Below, one piece after another: positions 6,909-13,476 of a stretch of DNA of 20,724 nt. Position 1 is the stretch's first letter; each line of letters opens with the position of its first letter. The notes beneath the pieces are model-generated. The model saw only the letters and a list, made by a program, of their open reading frames with translations. It made no database searches and was not told the DNA's origin. Origin of the DNA: CAZDAM01 sp964503595 (lineage in GTDB: Bacteria; Muiribacteriota; UBA6191); assembly GCA_964503595.1 (NCBI GenBank), contig CAZDAM010000061.1, positions 1-20,724 on the forward strand, given 5' to 3'. The translations under genes and the position numbers were made by a program.

Positions 6909-7537
6909 ATCCATAGCCTCATTCGGGAGCCAAGGCCGCGAAGTTCTGAGAAAGGGCAGGGCGGCAGAGACTGGAAGCAGTCTGAAGCTCGAAGAAGGGT
7001 AAGACCACAGGAGTCCAGAACGGTTGAAGGAGTCACTGGCTAAGTTCGCGGCGGCAACGCTGACGAAACGCAAAGGACTCATCGGAATCAAAACCGCCGA
7101 AGCTTTGAGAAAAAGCATGGGTGGCAGCCGCCGAAAGGAGAGGCTACAGTCCGATGAGGGGAAAACTTCAGGAGCAAAGGTTGAAGGCGGCACTGGATTT
7201 AAGCCGGCGGCGAGAGTCGCGGGTGAATATCAAAGGACCGGTTGGGAAACAGCCTCAGGCCTGTAGAAACAGGATCGAGGTTTCGAAAGTGAGCTCCTTT
7301 TTGGGGTGAGCCTGAAACGTCCCGGCAGGGGGAAATCGTCATGAACCCGCAGGAAGGGTCAGTGTGGCCTGAAGGACCGCAAGGTTTTTTTAGGGTAGCG
7401 GATCTGCTGTAGAAAACCTCTGGAGTGCAGCTTAGGTGAAGCACAGGAGAGGCTGAAGGAAGGGGTAACTTTTCTGGAAGCGGCAGAGACGAGGAAGCGC
7501 TGGGGCTCCGCATCCGGCCCATGTGTATCATCTTTTC

Positions 7538-7581
7538 AAAAATCCCGCACGGAGTTTTCCGGAGCGGGATTTTTGTTTTTT
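7538..7581 (+). terminator. Strong intrinsic terminator of the large RNA
   Basis: AAAAATCCCGC (7538-7548) pairs with GCGGGATTTTT (7564-7574). An inner CGGA/TCCG stem with a GTTT loop sits inside, and a T-rich tail follows to 7581. It begins 5 nt after the 3' strand of the RNA's terminal helix. The A-rich 5' arm could also give some termination on the minus strand. Confidence 0.9.
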
Positions 7582-7650
7582 CCCCTATCCTCTGGAAGGC
7601 CTGTCTTCATCTTTCCTTCATGTTCCGTTTGTATTCACTTTTTAGAGAAC

Positions 7651-7670
7651 AGTTTCTACATGTAGAAACT
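7651..7670. repeat. 20-bp perfect palindrome
   Basis: AGTTTCTACATGTAGAAACT is its own reverse complement. Its core CTACATGTAG shares ACATGTAG with the two direct repeats that follow. It may be a dimer-binding site, a cruciform or a mobile-element end; no protein is known to bind it. Confidence 0.85.
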
Positions 7671-7705
7671 TGTTGTGCAACGCATCAATTCTGAATCTAC
7701 TGAAG

Positions 7706-7807
7706 TCAGACATGTAGTAACGAGTTTCCTCTTGACTCCATAACGCTTCCAGAGCAATCCCATGTCTATCTCTAGAACACTCAACTCAGACATGTAGTAA
7801 TGAGTTT
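7706..7807. repeat. Two direct repeats exactly 80 bp apart
   Basis: CAGACATGTAGTAAYGAG with short matching flanks occurs at 7706-7727 and 7786-7807, differing at one base (7721 versus 7801). The ACATGTAG core recurs in the palindrome at 7651-7670. The 7582-7830 region holds no gene I can support and looks AT-richer than its surroundings. Confidence 0.8.
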
Positions 7808-7824
7808 TCCAACACATCACCAGA

Positions 7825-7977
7825 CTACAAGTCAATCAGATATCCCATCCGATTGCTCTTAAGTCCCATCAAAGCATCTATCGCCTTCGCATGAAAGGCA
7901 ATCTCTTCAAATGTCATGCTTTTTGGATGCTCTAGACCATCAGTCAATCCGGCCTCAGGTGGTCCAAGGCTTTTGTT
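7825..7977 (-). pseudogene. C-terminal remnant of an unidentified gene
   Basis: The minus strand has an open stretch ending at TAG (7827-7825), with protein-like composition over its last 30-45 codons: MTFEEIAFHAKAIDALMG, then LKSNRMGYLIDL. A possible ATG is at 7917. The frame is blocked by TAA at about 7978-7980 and runs into the 5' end of the PAP2 gene, so this is probably a fragment left by a rearrangement. I do not recognise the family. A complete 30-residue peptide is less likely. Confidence 0.35.
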
Positions 7978-8419
7978 TTATACCGGTCCCAAGTACTTGC
8001 TGGTTCTTCTTGGACTCTATCTTCTGCTTCAAAAGCAGTGGAAGGTCTTTTTGGGAATCAGTCTTTCAGTGGGCCTTGTTGCTTTCCTGAAGTCCCTGAA
8101 TTCTCAGGCCTGCCCCTGGGATCTGATTCATTATGGAGGGGCCCTTCCCTCCATCCCTTTGTGGAAAATGTGGCCAGCAACGGTAATGGAACGACCCCAC
8201 TGCTTTCCTGCAGGTCATGCCAGCGTGGGGTTCTGCCTTTTTGCCCTGAGTTTCAAGCACCAGGATAAAGGCGGGTGGGTTTTTCTTCCCCCGTTTTTTC
8301 TGGGTTGGATTCTGGGTGGGTACCAGATGGTCAAAGGAGCCCATTTTTTCAGTCATACACTGGCCACCATGGTGATTTGTCTGGCTGCCGGTGCTTTTCT
8401 GGTGAAAAAGGATACCTAG
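7916..8419 (+). CDS. PAP2-family membrane phosphatase, apparently 5'-truncated
   Basis: The 167 residues contain the catalytic core of a type 2 phosphatidic acid phosphatase. A motif-1 variant is KSLNSQACPWDL (Lys59). Motif 2 is CFPAGHAS (His101) and motif 3 is GAHFFSHT (His143 and His147). There are about four or five membrane helices. The YGGALP and ILGGYQMVKGAHF segments match the lipid-A or undecaprenyl-phosphate phosphatase-like subgroup. Family members are usually 210-240 residues, so the first helix or helices are missing. The first 15 or so residues after the ATG overlap the minus-strand remnant and do not look native, so the recognisable homology starts near LLFYTGPK (7970). No ribosome binding site is seen. 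It may be a pseudogene. Its TAG stop sits in a CTAG shared with a small minus-strand frame. Confidence 0.7.
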   Translation: MLFGCSRPSVNPASGGPRLLFYTGPKYLLVLLGLYLLLQKQWKVFLGISLSVGLVAFLKSLNSQACPWDLIHYGGALPSIPLWKMWPATVMERPHCFPAGHASVGFCLFALSFKHQDKGGWVFLPPFFLGWILGGYQMVKGAHFFSHTLATMVICLAAGAFLVKKDT

Positions 8420-8598
8420 CGCTCCTGGGAGACCATTCTTTCCAGAAGGCTGATCAGATCCATCTGGATGGCGTAAACAGACTCCTCGGATTCCTGCTTG
8501 GTGTCACGGACTTTTTCATGACTTTTGTAACAAGGTATAAAAGGGCCAGAATCCGGAAAATAGGAATAGTGTCCTAATGATGGTGGAGGTAGGCTCAT
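8416..8598 (-). CDS. Possible 60-residue hypothetical protein
   Basis: A minus-strand frame whose second half (EKVRDTKQESEESVYAIQMD, then LISLLERMVSQER) looks like a charged amphipathic helix. Its stop codon shares CTAG with the PAP2 stop, a tail-to-tail arrangement like others in this window. The first half is low in helix character, and no ribosome binding site or leaderless -10 supports the ATG at 8598. I recognise no family. It fills the 223-bp gap between PAP2 and the ABC genes. Confidence 0.3.
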   Translation of the reverse strand: MSLPPPSLGHYSYFPDSGPFIPCYKSHEKVRDTKQESEESVYAIQMDLISLLERMVSQER

Positions 8599-8624
8599 TG
8601 GATATCAGGATGAAGCGGCCTTCG

Positions 8625-8633
8625 TGCTAAACT
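8625..8633 (+). promoter_or_regulatory. Candidate extended -10 promoter of the ABC exporter operon
   Basis: TGCTAAACT (TG at 8625-8626, hexamer 8628-8633) ends 9 nt before the ATG at 8643. No Shine-Dalgarno separates them, so the 5' UTR would be only about 0-3 nt. There is no good -35. Confidence 0.4.
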
Positions 8634-8642
8634 CTCGCACCT

Positions 8643-9539
8643 ATGGAAAGAATTACAATTCAAAACTTTTCCCGCCGCTATGGGGATTTTCTGGCAGTGG
8701 ATGACCTCAGTTTTACGGTGGACGAGGGAGAAATCTTTGGTTTTCTGGGGCGCAATGGAGCTGGGAAAACCACGACCATTCGCACCCTGATTGGCATTCA
8801 GGAGCCGGATGAGGGAAAGCTTCTGATCGATGGAAAGCCCTTTGGGCCGGATTTGCGTTCCCGCATTGGTTACCTGCCTGAGGAAAGAGGAGTCTATCTC
8901 AGGGCAACGGTCAGGGATGCCATTCTGTACATGGCCCGTCTGCGGGGTCTGAGCCGCAGTGAAGCCACCCGGAAAATGGAAGCCTGGCTTGAGAGAATGC
9001 GCCTTTCTGAGCATGCTGGAAAGCGGATTCAGAATCTATCCTCAGGGATGCAGCAGAAGGTTCAGATCATTGCGACTTTGATTCATGAGCCTGAAATTCT
9101 GGTTCTGGATGAGCCGTTTCGGGGGCTGGATCCCATCAATCGCCAGATTGTCTATGACATTCTGATGGAACTGAAACAGGCGGGACGCACCATTCTGTTT
9201 TCATCCCATGAAATTCATGAGGTAGAGCATTTCTGTGATCGGGTGGTTCTGATGGCAGGAGGCAAGGCCAGGGCCTATGGTCGGGTTGCGGATCTGAAGG
9301 AAAAATTCGGGCATCCATCGCTCAGAATCGGCTTTGAGGGTAACCTGCCTGAGCTTGAAGGGGTCAGATGGAGCTCTGTTCATCAGGATTCGGCCGAAGG
9401 GGAACTTCTGGAGAACGCGGATTCACAGGAAATTCTGCAAAAGCTGGTGCAGGCCGTCAGGGTCTTTCAGTTTGAGCTGGCCCGACCTTCCCTGAATACA
9501 ATTTTTCTGAACCTTTGTGGAGACGAGGTCAAGGAATGA
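8643..9539 (+). CDS. ABC exporter ATP-binding protein, NatA/YhaQ type
   Basis: A 298-residue nucleotide-binding subunit. The Walker A is GRNGAGKTT (36-44). A YLPEERGVY segment (77-85) stands in the Q-loop region, typical of the YhaQ/NatA group. The signature is LSSGMQQKVQ (132-141), Walker B ILVLDEPFRGLDP (152-164), and the H-loop His189 is in SSHEIHEVEHF. The C-terminal 80 residues fit the DUF4162-like tail of these subunits. The stop overlaps the permease start as ATGA, so the two form one translationally coupled exporter. NatAB exports sodium in Bacillus, but the group is broad and the substrate here is unknown. Confidence 0.93.
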   Translation: MERITIQNFSRRYGDFLAVDDLSFTVDEGEIFGFLGRNGAGKTTTIRTLIGIQEPDEGKLLIDGKPFGPDLRSRIGYLPEERGVYLRATVRDAILYMARLRGLSRSEATRKMEAWLERMRLSEHAGKRIQNLSSGMQQKVQIIATLIHEPEILVLDEPFRGLDPINRQIVYDILMELKQAGRTILFSSHEIHEVEHFCDRVVLMAGGKARAYGRVADLKEKFGHPSLRIGFEGNLPELEGVRWSSVHQDSAEGELLENADSQEILQKLVQAVRVFQFELARPSLNTIFLNLCGDEVKE

Positions 9540-10753
9540 AGTCTGTTTTTCTGGTTGCCGAATTCGAGTTTATGCAGACCGCCAAGCGTTGGCAGTTTCT
9601 GGCGGTGACCCTGGCCTTGCCGGCTTTTCTGGTTTTCATTACCTGGGTTTCCGTAAAGTCCGGGACTCATGCGACTTCTACCTTTGAAGATGCTTTAAAA
9701 GGTGGCCAGAGAGTTCTGGTCGAAGATTCCAGCGGTCTGTTTTCCTATGAGGGTTCGGAAGTTTTTCAGCCGGTAGCCAATTGTGTGGATCATGCAGAAG
9801 AGCTTTTGGGGCAGAAGCATTACGCCTGTCTGAGAATGGGAAGAGATTATGCCCAGACGGCTGCGATTGAAATCATTGCTCCTGATTCCAGAGTGATTGG
9901 AGCCAGTCGCTCGCTGGTGCCAGTCCTGAAGGATGAGTTTCAGAAACAGCTGATTCAGCCTCTGAAGGAGGAAATCCGTTCCCGGATTTTTCAACCGGTG
10001 ACTCCCCATGTCATGGTTCTGACCCAGGATGGCGGTGTCAGGCCCTATGATTACAATCGCCTGATTGTGCCGGCCCTTTTCATGCTGGTTTTCATTCTTT
10101 CTGTATCCACGGCAAGTACCTTTCTTCTGCAGTCCGTTTCAGAAGAGAAGGAAAACAGAACCATGGAGATGGTGCTTTCCATGGTGGCGGATGTACATCT
10201 GATTGCCGGAAAGGCACTGGGTCTTGGAGCTGCGGCTCTCCTTCAGGTCGGAATCTGGTCTCTCATGGGAATTTTGACGGTTCCGATGATTGCCCGGTCC
10301 CTGGGGATTCCCCTGAGTCTTGCCGGAGTTCCCTGGGATCACTGGATGATCGCCGTGATTGTGCTGATTCTGGGCTTCATTCAGTTTGCGGCCCTCATGA
10401 TTGGCACGGGAGCACTGGGCGCGAACTTCAAGGACTCCCAGCAGCTTTCGACTTTTTTCCTGATTGGTTCGATTCTGCCGATTTACATGATCCAGATGGT
10501 CATCTCCGATGCCGATGGCTGGGTCTCCCGCCTGCTTTACTACCTGCCAGTCACAGCGCCGGTGATCGTGGTCTTTCGCTATTGTGTCTCCGACCTGCCT
10601 CCGTGGGAGGTGGGGCTTGGAATTCTCTCCCTTTTCCTGGCCGCATGGATCGGGGTCTGGCTGTCTGTGAAGATGTTTCGGATTGGATCCCTGATCTACA
10701 ACCGACGCCCGAGTCTGAAGGAAATCAGGCATGCCCTCAGTGGAGAGAAATGA
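9536..10753 (+). CDS. ABC-2 type exporter permease, NatB/YhaP type
   Basis: A 405-residue membrane subunit. The first helix lies at about residues 17-38 (FLAVTLALPAFLVFITWVSV). An extracytoplasmic domain of about 130 residues follows, then about five more helices: LIVPALFMLVFILSVSTAS, the segment around GKALGLGAAALLQVG, WMIAVIVLILGFIQFAALM, the LSTFFLIGSILPIYMIQMV region, and the last one near VGLGILSLFLAAWIGVWLSV. EEKENRTMEMVLS after helix 2 is the cytoplasmic coupling segment typical of ABC-2 permeases. The ATG at 9536 overlaps the ATPase stop (ATGA) and is preceded by GAGGTCAAGG. No third subunit or regulator gene is adjacent. Confidence 0.92.
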   Translation: MKSVFLVAEFEFMQTAKRWQFLAVTLALPAFLVFITWVSVKSGTHATSTFEDALKGGQRVLVEDSSGLFSYEGSEVFQPVANCVDHAEELLGQKHYACLRMGRDYAQTAAIEIIAPDSRVIGASRSLVPVLKDEFQKQLIQPLKEEIRSRIFQPVTPHVMVLTQDGGVRPYDYNRLIVPALFMLVFILSVSTASTFLLQSVSEEKENRTMEMVLSMVADVHLIAGKALGLGAAALLQVGIWSLMGILTVPMIARSLGIPLSLAGVPWDHWMIAVIVLILGFIQFAALMIGTGALGANFKDSQQLSTFFLIGSILPIYMIQMVISDADGWVSRLLYYLPVTAPVIVVFRYCVSDLPPWEVGLGILSLFLAAWIGVWLSVKMFRIGSLIYNRRPSLKEIRHALSGEK

Positions 10754-10885
10754 GTCTTCCATAAATTCATCTTCTGTATGAGCTTGTGGGGCTTTCAGGG
10801 GACGGGCTGAGTCTGTTGCAGGCTATGCGGCTCGCTCAGGGCAAGAATTTATCATCAACCCTGCCTTCAGGAGCTAAGGGACGCA

Positions 10886-10902
10886 CTGGCCCGGCAGGCC
10901 AG
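10886..10902. other. Perfect hairpin between convergent permease and ZIP genes
   Basis: CTGGCC and GGCCAG flank a CGGCA loop. There is no T-tract on either side, so it is not a standard intrinsic terminator, though it could stabilise the 3' ends of the two convergent transcripts. Confidence 0.4.
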
Positions 10903-10913
10903 AATGGCAGAAT

Positions 10914-11732
10914 TCATGCCAGAAAGAGAAGAGATGAACCCATAACCATCATTCCGGCGGCGATACCGGATATGGTGGTGTGGGCATTCCCGTAGACGCG
11001 GGCGGCTGGTAGAAGCTCATCAAAGGCAATGTAGATCATGATACCGGCGACCAGGGCAAAGGTGATGCTGAGGGTCAGATCACCCATGATGGGAGCCAGA
11101 AGAAGATAGCCGACAACTGCCCCCACAGGTTCGCTCAGTCCACTTGCCAAAGCTTTCCAGAAGGCCTGGATACGGTTGCCGGTGGCATGGTAGATCGGAA
11201 GGGATACGGCCATGCCTTCGGGGATATTGTGGATGGCAATGGCCAGAGCGATGGGCAGCCCGATTTCTGGATCCTTGAGGGTTGCGCTGAAAGTGGCGAA
11301 TCCTTCCGGGAAGTTATGGATGGCAATGGCAATGGCGGTGAAAAGACCTGTGCGTTCGAGCATGACACTGTAGCCGGTCGGGTTGGAATCGGGCTTGAGA
11401 AGATCGAGTTCGCTCTCGGCCTTCAGATCATGGGGGTTCACGTCTTCGGGAATCAGAAAGTCGACCATAAGACTGAACAGAAAACCGGCGAAGAAAGTGG
11501 CTAAAAGAGCCCAGCCACCCTGGGTAACCCCAAGGGAATGCTCAAAACCTCCTCGGGCCTTGGGCAGAATTTCCATAAAGGAGACATAGACCATGACTCC
11601 GGCGGAAAAGCCGAGTCCGGAAGAGAGAAACTTCTGATTCCCTCGCGGAGCAAAGAAAGCGAGGGCAGCGCCGACTCCAGTGGAAAGGCCGGCCAGCAAT
11701 GTGACACCGAGTGCAATCATAAAGGGATCCAT
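10914..11732 (-). CDS. zupT: ZIP-family divalent metal ion transporter (ZupT-like)
   Basis: A 272-residue inner-membrane transporter with eight predicted helices. Helix IV carries HNFPEGFATF (His139, Glu143) and helix V carries HNIPEGMAVSLPIY (His168, Glu172). These are the paired metal-binding motifs of the GufA/ZupT branch, which imports zinc and other divalent metals. A variable acidic loop of about 30 residues (97-125) lies between helices III and IV. The length matches ZupT (about 260). The start has a strong AGGAGGAG ribosome binding site. A perfect inverted repeat over the probable -10 suggests control by a metal-responsive repressor. The metal specificity cannot be told from sequence. 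Confidence 0.92.
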   Translation of the reverse strand: MDPFMIALGVTLLAGLSTGVGAALAFFAPRGNQKFLSSGLGFSAGVMVYVSFMEILPKARGGFEHSLGVTQGGWALLATFFAGFLFSLMVDFLIPEDVNPHDLKAESELDLLKPDSNPTGYSVMLERTGLFTAIAIAIHNFPEGFATFSATLKDPEIGLPIALAIAIHNIPEGMAVSLPIYHATGNRIQAFWKALASGLSEPVGAVVGYLLLAPIMGDLTLSITFALVAGIMIYIAFDELLPAARVYGNAHTTISGIAAGMMVMGSSLLFLA

Positions 11733-11744
11733 ATCTCCTCCTAA

Positions 11745-11761
11745 TTTAGAAACATTCTAAA
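11745..11761. promoter_or_regulatory. Candidate operator over the zupT -10
   Basis: TTTAGAA-ACA-TTCTAAA is a perfect 7-3-7 inverted repeat. On minus it contains TAGAAT (11759-11754), a good -10 about 22 nt before the zupT start. A repressor bound here would block initiation. It does not exactly match the Fur, Zur, PerR or MntR boxes I know. Confidence 0.55.
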
Positions 11762-11802
11762 GTAGAGGGGGGGAGGATAGTGGGAATGTTCCACTGCGAA
11801 TC

Positions 11803-11829
11803 AAAAAAGGGCGCTTCGAAAACCGCCCC
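11803..11829 (-). terminator. Intrinsic terminator downstream of the racemase gene
   Basis: On minus, GGGCG (11828-11824) pairs with CGCCC (11813-11809), followed by six T residues (11808-11803). It lies about 90 nt after the stop of the PLP racemase gene and shields the downstream zupT control region from read-through. Confidence 0.7.
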
Positions 11830-11919
11830 TGTGCCACCTATCGAAAGAAAACTATTCGACTGAGCAGGAGCCCTTGAACCAAATCCAGAAGAATACATTT
11901 TCCTCCATGCAGGAAAGGA

Positions 11920-13029
11920 TCAGTCTTGGTCGGGACCGCTTTCCCAGAGGCTATCTTGACGACCTGAGCCCACTCCTTTCCAGATCCGGATGATTTCCGG
12001 GCTTTGCATCAGCCCCATCAGGGTCCGGTAGCGGGGTCTTAGGGTCAGGGGGGTCTGAATCGGATAATCCGGATCACAAGAGAGCACCATGGAATCCGAG
12101 CAGGCCCCTTCCATGTGAAGCCCTTCCGGAAAGTGCCAGCCATAAGGATCGCAGTCCTGCCAGCCAAGTGGAATCAGCAGACGGGTATGGGAACCGGTAT
12201 TGCCAGAAAAAGATCTTTTTTCACCAAAAGCATTGGCACCCTGAATTCCTCCGAAGGCATTTTGGGGTTTGGTATATTGTTCCAGAATGGGGAGATGAAC
12301 TTCAATTGCATCGGTGTACAGCCCATCAACCGGGTTCTGGGTTCTGGGGTTCTGGCCCAGAATAAGGGCCTCACCCAGACGAAACTCCACCTGATGACAG
12401 GTTGGGAAGTCATGGTCGATCCAATCCAGTTGGGATGAATTCCCTATCGAAAGAATGCCGGTTCTTTCACCAAAGAGGGCGGACATCTGGCGAAGAAGGG
12501 TATGCAGTTCTTCCTTTCCCGGGTGGATTCCATTCAGGCAGCTTAAATTGGTCCCCAGTCCTGCCAGCTTGATTCCTGGCATGGATCGGATTCTGGGGAT
12601 ACTGTCAGAAGCCATTTCCCAGGGCATTCCTTCCCTGAGATCGCCGCATTCGAGCATCAGAATGATTTCATGTCTTTTCCCAATCTTCTCGCAGGCAGCT
12701 GAGAGAGCCCGAAAGGATTTCAGGCAGCTCTGGTGGGACAGGGCAGAGATTCTGACAACATCTTCGGCTTCCTCCGGCAGGGAGGGGCGCACCAGACGAA
12801 GATGAAGATCGGGCCAGCGAAGAGAAAGCCTTTTGAGGCGGGATAGCCGGGAATCTCCGAAATACCGGAAGCCCGCCTGTTTCAGGGTATGGATGACAAT
12901 AGGGTGGGATTGAAGAAGTTTGAGAACAGGCAGGAACCGTATCCGGGCAGACTGACTTTTTTGGGCCAGTTTGATGGCGTTATGAAGAACTTTGTTCAAA
13001 TCAATATGGACTTGAGGTCTGGCTTTCAT
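11920..13029 (-). CDS. PLP-dependent amino-acid racemase, Orr/YhfX-like (alanine racemase N-terminal domain)
   Basis: A 369-residue fold-type III PLP enzyme. The PLP lysine is probably Lys37 in RFLPVLKLLQSHP. Further family blocks are FRYFGDSRLSRLKRL, IILMLECGDLREG, IKLAGLGTNLSCLNG, ILSIGNSSQLDW and EFRLGEALILGQN, followed by LYTDAIEVHLPI and a C-terminal beta domain (LLIPLGWQDCDPYGW, GACSDSMVLSC). This order matches ornithine racemase (Orr) and related free amino-acid racemases rather than the alanine racemase of peptidoglycan synthesis. The substrate is unknown. The ATG at 13029 has AGGA five bases upstream and is divergent, 33 bp apart, from the zinc-ribbon gene. Confidence 0.82.
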   Translation of the reverse strand: MKARPQVHIDLNKVLHNAIKLAQKSQSARIRFLPVLKLLQSHPIVIHTLKQAGFRYFGDSRLSRLKRLSLRWPDLHLRLVRPSLPEEAEDVVRISALSHQSCLKSFRALSAACEKIGKRHEIILMLECGDLREGMPWEMASDSIPRIRSMPGIKLAGLGTNLSCLNGIHPGKEELHTLLRQMSALFGERTGILSIGNSSQLDWIDHDFPTCHQVEFRLGEALILGQNPRTQNPVDGLYTDAIEVHLPILEQYTKPQNAFGGIQGANAFGEKRSFSGNTGSHTRLLIPLGWQDCDPYGWHFPEGLHMEGACSDSMVLSCDPDYPIQTPLTLRPRYRTLMGLMQSPEIIRIWKGVGSGRQDSLWESGPDQD

Positions 13030-13056
13030 TTGATTCCTGTTTCAGCGTAGTACAAT
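13029..13056 (+). promoter_or_regulatory. Candidate leaderless promoter of the zinc-ribbon membrane-protein gene
   Basis: TACAAT (13051-13056) ends exactly 6 nt before the ATG at 13063, and there is no Shine-Dalgarno. A weak -35 (TTTGAT or TTGATT, about 13029-13035) overlaps the start codon of the divergent racemase gene. Confidence 0.5.
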
Positions 13057-13062
13057 AGCCCC

Positions 13063-13476
13063 ATGATAGAAGAAGTCTGCGTAAAATGCGGTAAGCCCGT
13101 ACCTCTGCAGGAACAGACCGCTCTTTTGCGCTGTCCCTGGTGCAAGGATTTTTTCAAGCCACAGGCAGAATGGATTTTTCTGCTTGAAGAGGAGGCCCTG
13201 GCTCTTGAGTCTGCTCTCCCGGGGGATTTTTGGGTAAAGCAGCCCAGGATTTTCCGCTCCCTGCTTTTTCTTCTGGTTTTATGGGCTACGGTGTCCCTGC
13301 TTTCCCATAGCCTGCTAAGCCTTTTACCGTGTGGCCTGCTTGTTTATATCGTGGTGGTTTTCCTCAGAAGGCGGAGGAGTCCGCTTCACCAGCAGATCCA
13401 GGCTCTAAGGAATCAGGCTGCTGAAAAAGAAGAAGCCTATCAGAAGCAGCTTTCCCTTGACCAACAGGAAGACTGA
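13063..13476 (+). CDS. Zinc-ribbon membrane protein of unknown function
   Basis: A 137-residue protein. Two CxxC knuckles (Cys6/Cys9 and Cys24/Cys27, in VCVKCGK and LRCPWCKDFF) make a rubredoxin-like zinc ribbon at the N terminus. Two close membrane helices follow (about 66-82 and 84-100), then a basic RRRR and a charged helical tail of about 35 residues that ends in the cytoplasm if the positive-inside rule holds. Its stop is directly followed by the ATG of the next gene with no gap, so the two probably act together. I recognise no named family. Confidence 0.75.
   Translation: MIEEVCVKCGKPVPLQEQTALLRCPWCKDFFKPQAEWIFLLEEEALALESALPGDFWVKQPRIFRSLLFLLVLWATVSLLSHSLLSLLPCGLLVYIVVVFLRRRRSPLHQQIQALRNQAAEKEEAYQKQLSLDQQED

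Larger units (their letters stand above)
6815..7581 (+). ncRNA. Large structured non-coding RNA, unrecognised family (about 715 nt plus terminator)
   Basis: The plus strand is purine-rich with many GAAA-like loops and no convincing protein gene. Its ends pair: 6818-6832 with 7518-7532, giving 14 base pairs interrupted only by two single-base bulges (G6825, A7527). Inside, local helices include 6856-6858/6863-6865 closed by a GCAA loop, 6842-6846 with 6914-6918, 6899-6904/6908-6913, 6935-6939 with 6961-6965, 6968-6973/6978-6983 (loop GAAG), 7210-7213/7217-7220, 7260-7264/7269-7273 (loop AGAA), 7280-7284 with 7314-7318, and 7382-7388 with 7413-7419. A promoter sits just upstream and a strong terminator just downstream. 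I looked for RNase P, tmRNA, SRP, 6S and group I or II intron hallmarks and found none. Large families such as OLE, GOLLD, ROOL or HEARO cannot be excluded by eye. The 5' boundary is approximate. Confidence 0.72.

Noticed and set aside
6786..7193. N-terminal extension of pirin by 136 codons on the minus strand
   Set aside because: The extra part is Ser/Leu/Pro-rich with no pirin homology, lies antisense to the structured RNA, and pirin reaches normal length with the GTG at 6785.
7024..7266. 80-residue Lys/Arg/Gly-rich protein on plus inside the large RNA
   Set aside because: It starts at a TTG without a good ribosome binding site, and its composition is what purine-rich structured RNA gives by chance.
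6815..7581. RNase P RNA, tmRNA, SRP RNA or intron
   Set aside because: The conserved GAGGAAAGTCC and ACAGAA blocks, a tag plus tRNA-like end, the SRP GGAAGGAAGCAGC loop and a domain V hairpin were all looked for and not found.
7651..7807. Small CRISPR array
   Set aside because: Only two full repeats exist, 80 bp apart, with no regular spacer series and no cas genes.
10139..10762. 207-codon frame on minus opposite the ABC permease
   Set aside because: It is rich in His, Asn, Gln and Arg with no fold-like pattern, and is an antisense shadow of a clear membrane protein.
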